NCBI GenBank assembly: GCA_964492065.1
Contig: CAZBHH010000010.1
Span: 29,907 to 93,906, forward strand
Length of the DNA stretch: 64,000 bases
Direction: 5' to 3'
Source of the DNA: JADKAC01 sp964492065
Lineage (GTDB): Bacteria; Bacteroidota; Bacteroidia; Chitinophagales; BACL12
In this document: in pieces, positions 16,811-26,571 of the stretch
Layout: each line of letters opens with the position of its first letter
Position numbering within the stretch: position 1 is the first letter of the stretch
Program-made: the position numbers and the translations under genes
Notes under the pieces: model-generated
Database searches by the model: none
Told to the model about the DNA's origin: nothing
What the model saw: only the letters and a program-made list of their open reading frames with translations

Positions 16811-16833
16811 AACAAAAATAAATAAAATAACTA

Positions 16834-17904
16834 CTATATGCTCAATCTGATTCCAAATGAATGCGAACCATCATAAGGATTAGATGACCTGTAGGAATAG
16901 CTTATTGATAAAATATTAGTCGGTGAATCTGCAAACGATGTTTGGAATGTTACACCCGCAGCCAGCCCGGTATGTGCAGTTGTCCTCTCATCGGTATTGG
17001 AAGAAAGCATTCCATCCTCATACCTGTAACCGGCACGCAACAGGAACATCTCGGTATTTTTCACCTTCAGCCCGTATTCTACGCCAATGCCAAACTGGTC
17101 TTTGCTAAAGGAGTTAGAGATAAAGGAGCCCACGGCAGTCAGCCTGTTGGTTGCTCCGAAATAGAAGTCATAAGATAATCCTATCGACAGCGACGAAGGC
17201 AATTCAAAATATTCAGACGGGAAACCCAGGGTGGCTGCATAACTGCCGTCGGGAACACTTCCCCTGAAGGTCAGACCATCACCGCCGAAACGCATCGGAG
17301 TACCGATATTTTTCAGGGTAACACCCATCTTCATTTTCTCGGGATGTTCCTCTGTTCCTGTGATATATTGAATACCGACATCGAGGGAGACGCCAAAGGC
17401 TTTCATATCCGAAATATTTTCGGAAATACCGCGAATGGTAAATCCACCGCTGAGGTAGTCGGCAAACTTTCTGGAATACGATACGGCAAAGTTAGACAGC
17501 CTCGGCCTGAAAGTAGCGCCGGTGCCTTCCGGCGCCGCGGTAGTGGTAACCGGAATGTCTCCGAGATTAAAATTTACAAGCGACAATCCGATGGCGCCTT
17601 CACCTACTTTTTGTGCCAGTCCAAAGGAGTTGATGCTAATATCTGATCCCACCAGCCATTCGGTCCTGGAAAAAGTCAAATCCGTTCTATTGATAAACGT
17701 CAAACCGGCAACATTCACATTCATGGACTCCAGGCCTTGAATAGACGCCACGTTTAAGCCATACCATCCGGAACTTTGCGCCCAGGGGTTTATTAATATT
17801 TCGGAGGCCCCTGCCTGTCCTGCCCTATCGGGGTTACCGGCTATAACTGTACCTGCAATCGCAAGCAGCGCTATTAAAATTTTTACTTTTAAAAATCCTC
17901 TCAT
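16834..17904 (-). CDS. PorV/PorQ family outer-membrane protein
   Basis: A 356-residue secreted beta-barrel protein with a signal peptide (about residues 1-22). It resembles the PorV/PorQ group of type IX secretion, with a short N-terminal segment containing AGASEILINPWAQSSG, many amphipathic strands and the terminal SFGIRLSI strand. PorV carries cargo with C-terminal sorting domains to the attachment complex. It lies 11 bp after the 1282-residue secreted protein, which suggests a dedicated partner rather than the general PorV. The family call is solid; the partnership is inferred. Confidence 0.85.
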   Translation of the reverse strand: MRGFLKVKILIALLAIAGTVIAGNPDRAGQAGASEILINPWAQSSGWYGLNVASIQGLESMNVNVAGLTFINRTDLTFSRTEWLVGSDISINSFGLAQKVGEGAIGLSLVNFNLGDIPVTTTAAPEGTGATFRPRLSNFAVSYSRKFADYLSGGFTIRGISENISDMKAFGVSLDVGIQYITGTEEHPEKMKMGVTLKNIGTPMRFGGDGLTFRGSVPDGSYAATLGFPSEYFELPSSLSIGLSYDFYFGATNRLTAVGSFISNSFSKDQFGIGVEYGLKVKNTEMFLLRAGYRYEDGMLSSNTDERTTAHTGLAAGVTFQTSFADSPTNILSISYSYRSSNPYDGSHSFGIRLSI

Positions 17905-17915
17905 TTATTTCAGTT

Positions 17916-20900
17916 TTAGAAGGTATCAAGATCTATCGGACGCATTGCGCCAAACCACTTAACGGTGCGTTCTCCCAGCGCCCCGGCATCAATATGGATC
18001 AGGTAAACGCCACTGGCAACCATTACACCCTTGGAATTCTTTAAATCCCATTCCAGCGATGTATCCAGGTTGTCTGCCTTGGTGGTCAAAATACCACCTG
18101 ATGATGTTTCACCTGATACGGCCCTCGTATATTTGCGCACGAGGGTGCCGTCCATTGAGAAAATACTTACCGTACAATTGCTCGGCAGATTGGTAATTTT
18201 TATCCGGTAATCTACCGGGCTGGTCTCATAGGAAGAATATGCGTAATACGGATTAGGCACTACGTTTATTAAGTCGAGTGCACTCTCGGCTTTTGCCGTG
18301 TTATTAACCGTTGCAGCCAAATCTGTTGTACTAAATCTATACATCGGGAATCCGGCATTTTCACCGCCGACTACCTTATTGACATACCTGCCGGTTACCC
18401 GGATTTTTACGGTGGTTTCAGTCGGAATCAAGCCATCTGTAAACGATAATAAGGAAGCGCCCGGAGCAAGCATCGGCCGGCCTATCCATACCACATTTTT
18501 CCATACTTCACGAATTATGGTTGAGGAAGGCGGTGTACCACCCACCCATGAGAGTGAATCCATCCAGGTTTTACATCCGTCATAGGGGATACGGGTAACG
18601 TATATATTGTGTTTACCACCTAATACGATATCCAATCCACTATCTCCTACATATTTTTCTGATGGGTTAAACAACATGTCATCGGAGTTACCATCAATAT
18701 TCACAAAGGGGTCTTCCCCAAAGAAGATGTTCACCCGCTGACCTGTTTCCACATTAATGGCATATCCCGGGAACCAACTGCGGCCAATTTCACCTGCAAC
18801 CACATTGCCGTACTGATCAATGGAAGGCTTCTGGCGAAGGTCCATCTTATTCTCTCCGTACAGGTTGGTAGATGGCCCCTCTCCGGTATTGACAACTATA
18901 CACTGCGACCACTTCGACCGGTCGTTGGTAAGAACGATATCAATACCGTTGAGACTGCTCAATCTCTGTTGCGGCAGTGAAATTGTCAAGCCGATGATCT
19001 GGCGCAATGGCATATACAGAATACCGGAAGATTCATTGTTATAGCGTGTGAGCCCCATCGGCCCGATGGTTCCCGCGACAATTGTTTCATAGACTTCATT
19101 ATCATCCACGCCCAGGATATCGCCCTCATCCAGTCCCGATCTCAACCAGTTGAACAGCGGTGATCCATTCACGTTTGGAATTCCGGACAACCACGGTTTA
19201 TTGATATCTTCATAAACGACATCCCATCCGATCAAACCGTTATTGGATTCCCATTCAACGCCGGCAACATTCGGGTCAGGGCCCGGGGGATTGACACCGG
19301 TAATAGTAACTGCCAGCCCCCAATCCGGAATAATTTGTTCATTTTTAAAACCAATCGGGAAATCGGATTTAACAGATTGACCCGTTGTCAAATTCGTCAT
19401 TACCCACCAGGTAGAGTCATAATTTAACACATATCCCGCAGGCGCTCCTGCAGCTGCCATCGAAGAATCGTATAATATCACCTGAAAGTCGGCAGCCGGC
19501 ACTCTGACAGGGTCATAAACAGCCACATCAATAGGCGCTTTCCGGCCTTTATACACCGGCATAGCTATAGAGCCATTTGCTAAAATTTCATCAACGGAAG
19601 CAGAGGTGAGTTCCAGGAAATTACCGCCGTTTCCAACACCTTCCACCATAGTGATATCCGGACCGTCGCCGTATTGGGCGTTCAGGACTGTTCCACCTGA
19701 TTGCGGATCGGGTTTATGCGGGATACCAACATAGAGTTTAATATTATTTCTACCTTCCAGATACGGGCGTTTCTGCGTATTGGGGTCTGTCGGGTCATAG
19801 GCTTTATACTCATTATAGGCATAGGACACTACTGAGAAATAGTATTTCTTATAATTCACAATTTTAGTTATACCGGATGCAAATGCATCATCGGTAACTC
19901 TAAAGGTGTGGAACACTCCGTCATTATTGCCATCTACTTGCAACACCGGCACATCGGCCCCCAACACGGGATCATAGGTGAAATTCACCAATTTCACCAC
20001 GTCATCTTCCAGGTCGCACTGGAATATCAGGCGTGCTTTGGCCGGATCGTTATATTCAGAGCTTGAAACCTGGCCGTTGGCGAGTTGGTAAATCTTGTAC
20101 CCCTGGAAATTATAGGTGGAGTCGGTAATGCTCGGGTCTTCCTCCATAATACTTTGTATAATAGGATCAGCTTCCTCATACGACTCACCTCTATTATTTG
20201 AATTTGGTCCATTCGTTATGGAAATTATCAACTCCTGGTCTAATTCCCTGATAGACATATCCGGTGCATCCGGTCCGCTGATCAATTCAAAATTATTGTC
20301 GAACAGCGCCTGAGCTTTTTGGTCTGCCAATGAAATGGCGTCAAATGTGGTTTGACAGCCCCCGGAAATCGGCGGCCTCACCCAAAGTGCGCCGATAACG
20401 ATTTCATTGGTTGCGCCCGGTTCCAGCCTGAAAGGTCCGGAAGACATGATAAACCTGCGGTCATTCGGCGGATTGCTTTCGGTACATTCGCTCCAACCCA
20501 ACGGGTCGCTTGGGTCGCTGGGGAACATAAAGGGAGTTGCCTCTGTTCCGCCGTAGCCGTTTCCACCGGAAGTAAAGGGAGAGCCGTCTTTCCAACTTCC
20601 TGACAGGTAGCCGTAATAATGCGCTGCCACTTCGGGGTTACCAATCGTCGACCAGTCGTTATTGTAGTACAAGAAGGCAGCCATACCCAAACGGATACTG
20701 TCAGTAATGGTACTGCCGTCGTAAATATATTTAATCGGCCCCTGGAAAAAGTCAGTACCGAACAGAGGCGGGTTTTCGCCATAGGCCGCCAAATCGGGCC
20801 CGTCGAGTGCATCGCCATTATAAGTTAGACCTAAGGAAAGCGTCGTATCGCATCCAACCCAGTCGTCGAAAGCATAGCCTAAATCCGAATCCACCCAATA

Positions 20901-21764
20901 TCCCATATAAACAGAGTCCAATGCCGTTGTCGCATAATTGATAACATTATACTTGTAAAAGGTCATATCGTTAATCTCATCGTTGGTACTGAAGGCAAAT
21001 GCAGTTGCCTGTATTTCGACACCAATGGCATCGCCACCGGATTCGGTATGGATATTTCCCTTGTCGTTATATACATAAAATATGGCCTGATCTCCGTCCA
21101 CATCGGGGTATTCGCCAAAATTCGGCTCATAAACGCCATTGAAATTCAGGTCTACAAACGGCGCTAAAGGCTTGTTGATAACCAAAACATCGGTTGCAGA
21201 TTTGCCTTTTGCATAGGCATTTCCAATCGCCGGCCACTCCCAAATCACCCGGTATGTAGATGAGTATGTAAGCGGGCTTGCTTCAGAACCGCCCAAATTG
21301 ATGAAACTGTCAATAAGGCTCGCATTCACCTTCCAGTGTCGGTCATATGCATTACACACCACATCATCCACAGTTCCAAGACTTGTCAATGGGCCCGGCC
21401 AAAAGTCGTTTCCATTTTGCCGATACGTCTGAGCCGCTATTTTTAACTGGCCGCCGGCATCGATACCGCCAATCCAAAGAGCGCCAGCAAAACTGGAACT
21501 CACTTCGATATCGGGCGGATATACTTTGGGTACCACATATTTACCGTTGTTCAAATCCCACCAGAAGTCACCCGCACCCAGGAGCCGTGCACGCACGTTG
21601 TTAATGTCCAGCTCGATTTGTGATGTGGCGTCATTACAGGCGGCAGAAAGCTTACTGTAGTTTTGAGCTTGTCTTCCCGAAATACCGATATTTTCCTTTG
21701 CCTGCGTGGTAAAGACTACAGTTGCCAGAAAGACAGATGTGAAAATTATTTTCTTGTTCAACAT
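17916..21764 (-). CDS. Large secreted protein with FlgD-like/T9SS-like C-terminal domain
   Basis: A 1282-residue protein with a signal peptide (about residues 1-22). The body has no domain I can name with confidence. It contains a calcium-site-like acidic stretch (DLNFNGVYEPNFGEYPDVDG near 220) and many aromatic-rich beta segments. The last 100 residues start with VVPNPYYAYSSY and continue through a FlgD-like Ig fold (SIFSMDGTLVRKY, GVMVASGVYLIHIDAG), as in T9SS type A sorting domains. They end with an extra tail (KWFGAMRPIDLDTF) not usual for that signal. The gene lies between a TonB-dependent receptor (24 bp) and a PorV-like gene (11 bp). Surface attachment or secretion is inferred. Confidence 0.75.
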   Translation of the reverse strand: MLNKKIIFTSVFLATVVFTTQAKENIGISGRQAQNYSKLSAACNDATSQIELDINNVRARLLGAGDFWWDLNNGKYVVPKVYPPDIEVSSSFAGALWIGGIDAGGQLKIAAQTYRQNGNDFWPGPLTSLGTVDDVVCNAYDRHWKVNASLIDSFINLGGSEASPLTYSSTYRVIWEWPAIGNAYAKGKSATDVLVINKPLAPFVDLNFNGVYEPNFGEYPDVDGDQAIFYVYNDKGNIHTESGGDAIGVEIQATAFAFSTNDEINDMTFYKYNVINYATTALDSVYMGYWVDSDLGYAFDDWVGCDTTLSLGLTYNGDALDGPDLAAYGENPPLFGTDFFQGPIKYIYDGSTITDSIRLGMAAFLYYNNDWSTIGNPEVAAHYYGYLSGSWKDGSPFTSGGNGYGGTEATPFMFPSDPSDPLGWSECTESNPPNDRRFIMSSGPFRLEPGATNEIVIGALWVRPPISGGCQTTFDAISLADQKAQALFDNNFELISGPDAPDMSIRELDQELIISITNGPNSNNRGESYEEADPIIQSIMEEDPSITDSTYNFQGYKIYQLANGQVSSSEYNDPAKARLIFQCDLEDDVVKLVNFTYDPVLGADVPVLQVDGNNDGVFHTFRVTDDAFASGITKIVNYKKYYFSVVSYAYNEYKAYDPTDPNTQKRPYLEGRNNIKLYVGIPHKPDPQSGGTVLNAQYGDGPDITMVEGVGNGGNFLELTSASVDEILANGSIAMPVYKGRKAPIDVAVYDPVRVPAADFQVILYDSSMAAAGAPAGYVLNYDSTWWVMTNLTTGQSVKSDFPIGFKNEQIIPDWGLAVTITGVNPPGPDPNVAGVEWESNNGLIGWDVVYEDINKPWLSGIPNVNGSPLFNWLRSGLDEGDILGVDDNEVYETIVAGTIGPMGLTRYNNESSGILYMPLRQIIGLTISLPQQRLSSLNGIDIVLTNDRSKWSQCIVVNTGEGPSTNLYGENKMDLRQKPSIDQYGNVVAGEIGRSWFPGYAINVETGQRVNIFFGEDPFVNIDGNSDDMLFNPSEKYVGDSGLDIVLGGKHNIYVTRIPYDGCKTWMDSLSWVGGTPPSSTIIREVWKNVVWIGRPMLAPGASLLSFTDGLIPTETTVKIRVTGRYVNKVVGGENAGFPMYRFSTTDLAATVNNTAKAESALDLINVVPNPYYAYSSYETSPVDYRIKITNLPSNCTVSIFSMDGTLVRKYTRAVSGETSSGGILTTKADNLDTSLEWDLKNSKGVMVASGVYLIHIDAGALGERTVKWFGAMRPIDLDTF

Positions 21765-21788
21765 ATTTTAAGCGCTTTATACTAATTT

Positions 21789-24700
21789 TTAAAAATCGAA
21801 AGACAATCCGAGCCGTATTCTTCTTGGAATGCTATAATTATCCGGGTTTTGCATCCGGGCTGTATAGAGGTCAATAAACGATGCGGCGTTCACCTGTCCC
21901 TCAATGGCTTCGGCTCCATAGGATGAACTTATAAATCCATCGTCCATCGGGTTGCCTGTGTAGCCATACACTGCCATAATATTCTTTGTATCAAACAGGT
22001 TCTGCACCCATAAATATACATTCATATTTACCATGCGCTCTTTTGATTCTTTACCTACGGCAAAGCCCCATGATTTATCAAGTTTGATATCTGTGCGGAA
22101 GTGCCAGGGCAACCTCGAACCGTTAACAGTACCGTCCAGGTTTGTATTTCTGTCGTCGCCCAATTGCGTAGCAGTCGGATTGCTCTGACGGGTGTAAGGC
22201 TCACCGGAACGTGCGTTAAATGTGAGGTTTAATCCCACGTCATTCAACCAGGCGGGTTGTCCGCCCATCGGATCATCAAAGCGGTAATCCATTACCACTT
22301 TAATATTATGGCGTGAATCGTAACTCAACGGAATAATTGCCCTGAGGTTCGGCTGTCCTGATCCGATGAGGTTCAACTGTGAAGTTGCGCTGGAACCCGT
22401 TCCATCGGCAAACTGCAGCGTATAGCTCGTTGACAATTTCAGATTTCTCGTTCTCTTGGCAATGTCATAGGCAATGGATAGCCCTTTTACGGTTCCAAAA
22501 TCTATATTGCCAAATGTGGTGTACTGTACCGGAATTGCATAGGGTACGCTGATAATCTGAACCATGTCCCTGAGTTCGCGGTAGAAGGCGGATATCTTAA
22601 GAACTGATGCTTCATTCAATTGTTGCTGGAAACCTATTTGATAATCGATAGTCTTCTCCGGTTTCAAATCCGGGTTATCGAATACGTTATTCACATTCTC
22701 CTGGAAGAAATAATAATCATAGGCCGTAGCGGATGTTCCGGTAGGAGGCCTTTGAGTCAAAATATCGTAGTGTGCAAAGAATAATGCCTCCCTGTTTATT
22801 TCTTTGGAAATCGGGAAGGAGAACGCAATTCTTGGCATTACCGATATCTGCGGTTTATAATCTTCAAAGGAAGAGTTCGGATCAAAGTTCTCGCTCTTTA
22901 TATTAATGGTAGGATCGACGATATACGGTGTAATCGTACCGGTAGAAGAGCTCAAGGCTATCGTTCTCGGGTCGGTAATTTCCTCGCCGTTAGCATTGTA
23001 CCAGGTATCCTCATCGCGGTAACCCAGAATTTGTGTCGGGTTGTTATAATCGTCCACATATACTGCAAAATCATCGCCGATATTTCCGGGATGTGCTCCG
23101 TTCGGATTCAGAGCGGGATCCACTTCATTGGTAGAATAAATATCGTATAATGAATATTTATCCTTTAATACGCTGCGATTGGCATCATACCTGTCAACCC
23201 TGACACCAACCCGGAACACGATATCGTTAAAGTTGAAGCGGTCCTGGATGTAACCGGCGGTATATACAGGGCGGAAAGCGCCGATGGGGCGGGTTTTCTC
23301 TCCATCTTCATTGGTGGCTGACCAAAAGTCATTGAAAGAAGGTTGTGTAGTTAACCTGTTGCCCAAAATATCGTAGCCGTTGTAAAATACAAACGCATTA
23401 CCGTTATTCAGCAACTCATCGGCACTAAACAGGTCTAATGAAAACACATCTACCGGCAGATTGTCGATATTGATATAATCCAGTTCCCCCACATTATATC
23501 CCAGTTCATTTAAACGCTCCCTCAATTGCTGGTCGAAATAGGTTTGATCCTCGGCGACAAACAACCTGTCGTAGCGAATGGTATCAAATTCGCCGAACGT
23601 CAATCCGGATGCCAGATACTCCTCGTAGGTATATTCCTGACCGTCGATTACGAGAATCGGGTTATCGGTATCCAAATTGGTAATATGGCGATTGGCTAAT
23701 TGCCGTGAAAGCGTCCACAGACCGATGGGAACTACCTGGTAAACACGCTGCACCTGTTGCTGGAATTCAAAACCGAATTCGATAGAGTGCTTGGATACAT
23801 TTGCCGATTTTTTCCGGCTCTTCAGATCCAGGGCGGCGTTGAAATTCAGTCCGTATTGATCGTTGTTTTGTTTGTAATAGTTGCTATAAGGTACGCCGGC
23901 ATTCCACCAAATTCCATACACGTTGGTACCCTGAACAAAAGCGTCTCCGTTCAGTAAACCACCCCCTAACTGAATCTCGTAAATATTTCTCGGTGCAAAT
24001 AAACTCTCTTCGTAATACTGAGTGGTATAGGCGCTCAGTTCGGGGTTTAAAGTACCGGGAGTGTATTCGACGAGTGTATCTAAATAACCGGCCAGCAGCC
24101 AGCCATTCAATCCCGTTGCCGCATCAGTCCCATAGCCGTACACCGGCGCTCTCAAAGTGTTAAACTCGCCGATATACCCGTAGTTAAACGGATTCATACC
24201 GTGCGTTTCATCCTGGAGCGTACCGTAATACTTGGTATAATCGATTTGAATATTGTAAAACGCATTTCCAACGATACCTTCATCTTCGCCATCTTCACCT
24301 TTCTTTTCAGGGAAGCGCTGGGTAAACCTCAAAAATCCGCGGTAGGTATTCTGATCTGAAATGGGATTATTTTCCGAATTAAACAGCGCAAACGTCCGCA
24401 CGTAATTATGTGCATTAAATCCCCGCCAGGTCAATCCGAGTTGGAGATTAGTGGTTTTGCTCAATTTATAATCGAAGCGGGTTGTCAGTGAGATACCACC
24501 TGAGTTTACATTTTGTTTGTAGGCGATATCTTCCATATCGTCGAATGTAATAAACTCTGAGCTCTTATTAAATCCGGCGCCGGAAACTGCCGGGCGAAGC
24601 GGATTTGCAATGAGTTCCTCCATTACATCATCTTTAATTTTATAATTGCCGATTGCCGAAGGGTCTCCGTCTCTCTCCCATTCGCCCTCTGCGGCAATGA

Positions 24701-25511
24701 AGAAGCCAAATTTGGCATATTCGTTATCCTGGCCTTTATTCTCCCGGATAAGCGGGCCGGTAAGGAATACGGAGGCGAGATTGTAATTATAGGGGTCCAG
24801 CAGGGTTGATGTGGCCACCTCGGCACTTCCATTGTAAACCTTGGAAGGTCCGCGGGTTGTAATTGATATAAATCCACCGGTAGCATCGCCATATTTCGGG
24901 TCAACACCTCCGGTGATTACCTGTAATTGCTCAATGGCATCCTGAGGCAGTTTCAAGGAACCGGTTACCCGCACACCGTCAATCACATATTCGGTAGCGT
25001 CGCCACGTGAGCCTTTAATACTCAATCCGCCGCCTTCATCGCTCTGGTAAACCCCCTCCTTGGTAGCGGCAATAGAGGTTACGTTCCTTGTGGCTATTTT
25101 CTCGATATCTTCTTTCGTTACCACACCTCCGGTGGATGTATTACCCTTATCCACCAATGGCGCTTCATAAACGATAACAATTTCTTCCAGGGTGGTATTT
25201 TCGCTCAGGGTAATATCTTTCAGGAAGACGATACCCGAAGAAACAACCACATTGGTAACCCGCTGTTTATTGCCCTGATAGGAGGCTTCTACCTCATAGG
25301 TTCCCGGGCTGAGGCCGGGTACTGAATAATGGCCGTCAAAATCCGTGACCGCACCGGTTTCCAAAACGCCATTTTTATAAACAGCTACGTTTGCAAATGG
25401 AATCCCCTCTCCCTTAGGGTCAATTATCTTTCCCTGTATCTCACCGTTTTGAGCAAAGGCCGTGGTTGCCGCAAATACCAGTAGAGTAAATACGTATAGG
25501 AATTTATTCAT
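21789..25511 (-). CDS. TonB-dependent receptor with CarboxypepD_reg-like N-terminal domain
   Basis: A 1240-residue outer-membrane receptor. In order: signal peptide (about 1-20), CarboxypepD_reg-like domain (about 23-105, with GKIIDPKGEGIPFANVAVYK), plug domain (about 110-225, with the TonB-box-like EEIVIVYEAP and DGVRVTGSLKLP), then a large beta-barrel ending in a final strand with a C-terminal phenylalanine (RLGLSFDF). There is no SusD partner next to it, so it is not a standard SusCD pair. It is the first gene of a three-gene operon. The ligand is unknown; the attached secreted protein may help capture it. Confidence 0.93.
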   Translation of the reverse strand: MNKFLYVFTLLVFAATTAFAQNGEIQGKIIDPKGEGIPFANVAVYKNGVLETGAVTDFDGHYSVPGLSPGTYEVEASYQGNKQRVTNVVVSSGIVFLKDITLSENTTLEEIVIVYEAPLVDKGNTSTGGVVTKEDIEKIATRNVTSIAATKEGVYQSDEGGGLSIKGSRGDATEYVIDGVRVTGSLKLPQDAIEQLQVITGGVDPKYGDATGGFISITTRGPSKVYNGSAEVATSTLLDPYNYNLASVFLTGPLIRENKGQDNEYAKFGFFIAAEGEWERDGDPSAIGNYKIKDDVMEELIANPLRPAVSGAGFNKSSEFITFDDMEDIAYKQNVNSGGISLTTRFDYKLSKTTNLQLGLTWRGFNAHNYVRTFALFNSENNPISDQNTYRGFLRFTQRFPEKKGEDGEDEGIVGNAFYNIQIDYTKYYGTLQDETHGMNPFNYGYIGEFNTLRAPVYGYGTDAATGLNGWLLAGYLDTLVEYTPGTLNPELSAYTTQYYEESLFAPRNIYEIQLGGGLLNGDAFVQGTNVYGIWWNAGVPYSNYYKQNNDQYGLNFNAALDLKSRKKSANVSKHSIEFGFEFQQQVQRVYQVVPIGLWTLSRQLANRHITNLDTDNPILVIDGQEYTYEEYLASGLTFGEFDTIRYDRLFVAEDQTYFDQQLRERLNELGYNVGELDYINIDNLPVDVFSLDLFSADELLNNGNAFVFYNGYDILGNRLTTQPSFNDFWSATNEDGEKTRPIGAFRPVYTAGYIQDRFNFNDIVFRVGVRVDRYDANRSVLKDKYSLYDIYSTNEVDPALNPNGAHPGNIGDDFAVYVDDYNNPTQILGYRDEDTWYNANGEEITDPRTIALSSSTGTITPYIVDPTINIKSENFDPNSSFEDYKPQISVMPRIAFSFPISKEINREALFFAHYDILTQRPPTGTSATAYDYYFFQENVNNVFDNPDLKPEKTIDYQIGFQQQLNEASVLKISAFYRELRDMVQIISVPYAIPVQYTTFGNIDFGTVKGLSIAYDIAKRTRNLKLSTSYTLQFADGTGSSATSQLNLIGSGQPNLRAIIPLSYDSRHNIKVVMDYRFDDPMGGQPAWLNDVGLNLTFNARSGEPYTRQSNPTATQLGDDRNTNLDGTVNGSRLPWHFRTDIKLDKSWGFAVGKESKERMVNMNVYLWVQNLFDTKNIMAVYGYTGNPMDDGFISSSYGAEAIEGQVNAASFIDLYTARMQNPDNYSIPRRIRLGLSFDF

Positions 25512-25567
25512 ACACAGAAGTTTTAAAAATTGTTAAGATGCCGTAAAAATATATAAATATTCGTAAA

Positions 25568-25575
25568 CAAAAATA
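25568..25575 (-). promoter_or_regulatory. TAnnTTTG -7 box of the receptor operon
   Basis: TATTTTTG on the minus strand, 56 bp before the receptor ATG at 25511, matches the Bacteroidota -7 consensus. The rest of the 127-bp spacer is AT-rich with no other clear signal. Confidence 0.45.
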
Positions 25576-25638
25576 CCGGCGCTAAAAAAAAGTCCCGTCA
25601 ATCCGAAGTCATAATAAAATAAGCACTTTGTCAGAATT

Positions 25639-26571
25639 TTACGATAAATATTCACGGATTTTTCCCACCAAAATTTTAGTTAATTTAAGTTTAGACTCCA
25701 CTGTCCACCCGGCAATATGTGGTGTCATAATTACGTTTTCTAATGCCACCAGTTTATCGAATATTTTTTTATCGCCGGGTGGCAGACCTGCATAATTCTC
25801 ATTTTCAAAGACATCGAGCGCCGCTCCCACCAGTTTGCCGGATTGTAGGGCATCGAGTATGGCAGCTGTATTTACTACCCCGCCCCGCGAGGTATTTACC
25901 AGGTAAAATGGCTTTGCAGCCGAAGCGATAAAAGATGCATTCACCATATATTTTGTTTCGGAAGTCAGGGGGACATGGAAACTGATAATATCGGCATGTG
26001 CCAATATCCGGTTAAGATCCACCTCCTTTATATAAGTATTGCCGAAACCGGATTTGTACTTATCATAGGCTAAGACAGTACAATCAAACCCCGATAGTTT
26101 TTTGGCAAATGCGCTTCCCGTGTTGCCAAAACCAACGATGCCGATAGTTTTGCCCTCAATTTCCACTCCCCGGTTCTCTTCCCGTCTCCAAATTCCGTTT
26201 CTAATCTGAGAATCAGCCCGACAGATATTGTTTAACAATCCGAGCAGGAGGCCCAGCGCATGTTCGGCTACCGCATTGGCATTGCCTTCGGGCGCACTGA
26301 ACACCCCGATATGACGCTGTGCCGCATAGTGCGTATCGATATGTTCCATCCCCGAACCGACTCTTCCAACACACTGCAGATGCTTACCGCGGTCTATAAG
26401 GTCTTTATCTACCCTGATTTTGGTATTGACAATCAGTACGGCGTATTGGTGAATGATTTCCCTTGTCTGTTCGTAAGTAATCTCAGGGAGGTAATCCACT
26501 TCAAAGTGCATAGACTTAAACGCATCGATCATCGAGGGGTGGACATCATCGGTTATCAGCACTTTTTTCAT
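25639..26571 (-). CDS. D-2-hydroxyacid dehydrogenase (NAD-dependent)
   Basis: A 310-residue oxidoreductase of the D-isomer 2-hydroxyacid dehydrogenase family. The dinucleotide-binding motif is GIVGFGNTGSAFAKKL near residue 145. The catalytic residues sit in NTSRGGVVNT (Arg, about 230), DVFENE (Glu, about 258) and MTPHIAGWT (His, about 288). It resembles phosphoglycerate dehydrogenase without the regulatory ACT domain, so a role in serine synthesis is possible. Glyoxylate or hydroxypyruvate reduction is also possible. Its start overlaps the 3' end of rsmA by 26 bp. Confidence 0.9.
   Translation of the reverse strand: MKKVLITDDVHPSMIDAFKSMHFEVDYLPEITYEQTREIIHQYAVLIVNTKIRVDKDLIDRGKHLQCVGRVGSGMEHIDTHYAAQRHIGVFSAPEGNANAVAEHALGLLLGLLNNICRADSQIRNGIWRREENRGVEIEGKTIGIVGFGNTGSAFAKKLSGFDCTVLAYDKYKSGFGNTYIKEVDLNRILAHADIISFHVPLTSETKYMVNASFIASAAKPFYLVNTSRGGVVNTAAILDALQSGKLVGAALDVFENENYAGLPPGDKKIFDKLVALENVIMTPHIAGWTVESKLKLTKILVGKIREYLS

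Noticed and set aside
20378..20818. A 146-codon open frame inside the 1282-residue secreted protein gene
   Set aside because: It lies in another frame of a long, well supported gene on the same strand and has no recognisable domain, so it is a shadow frame.
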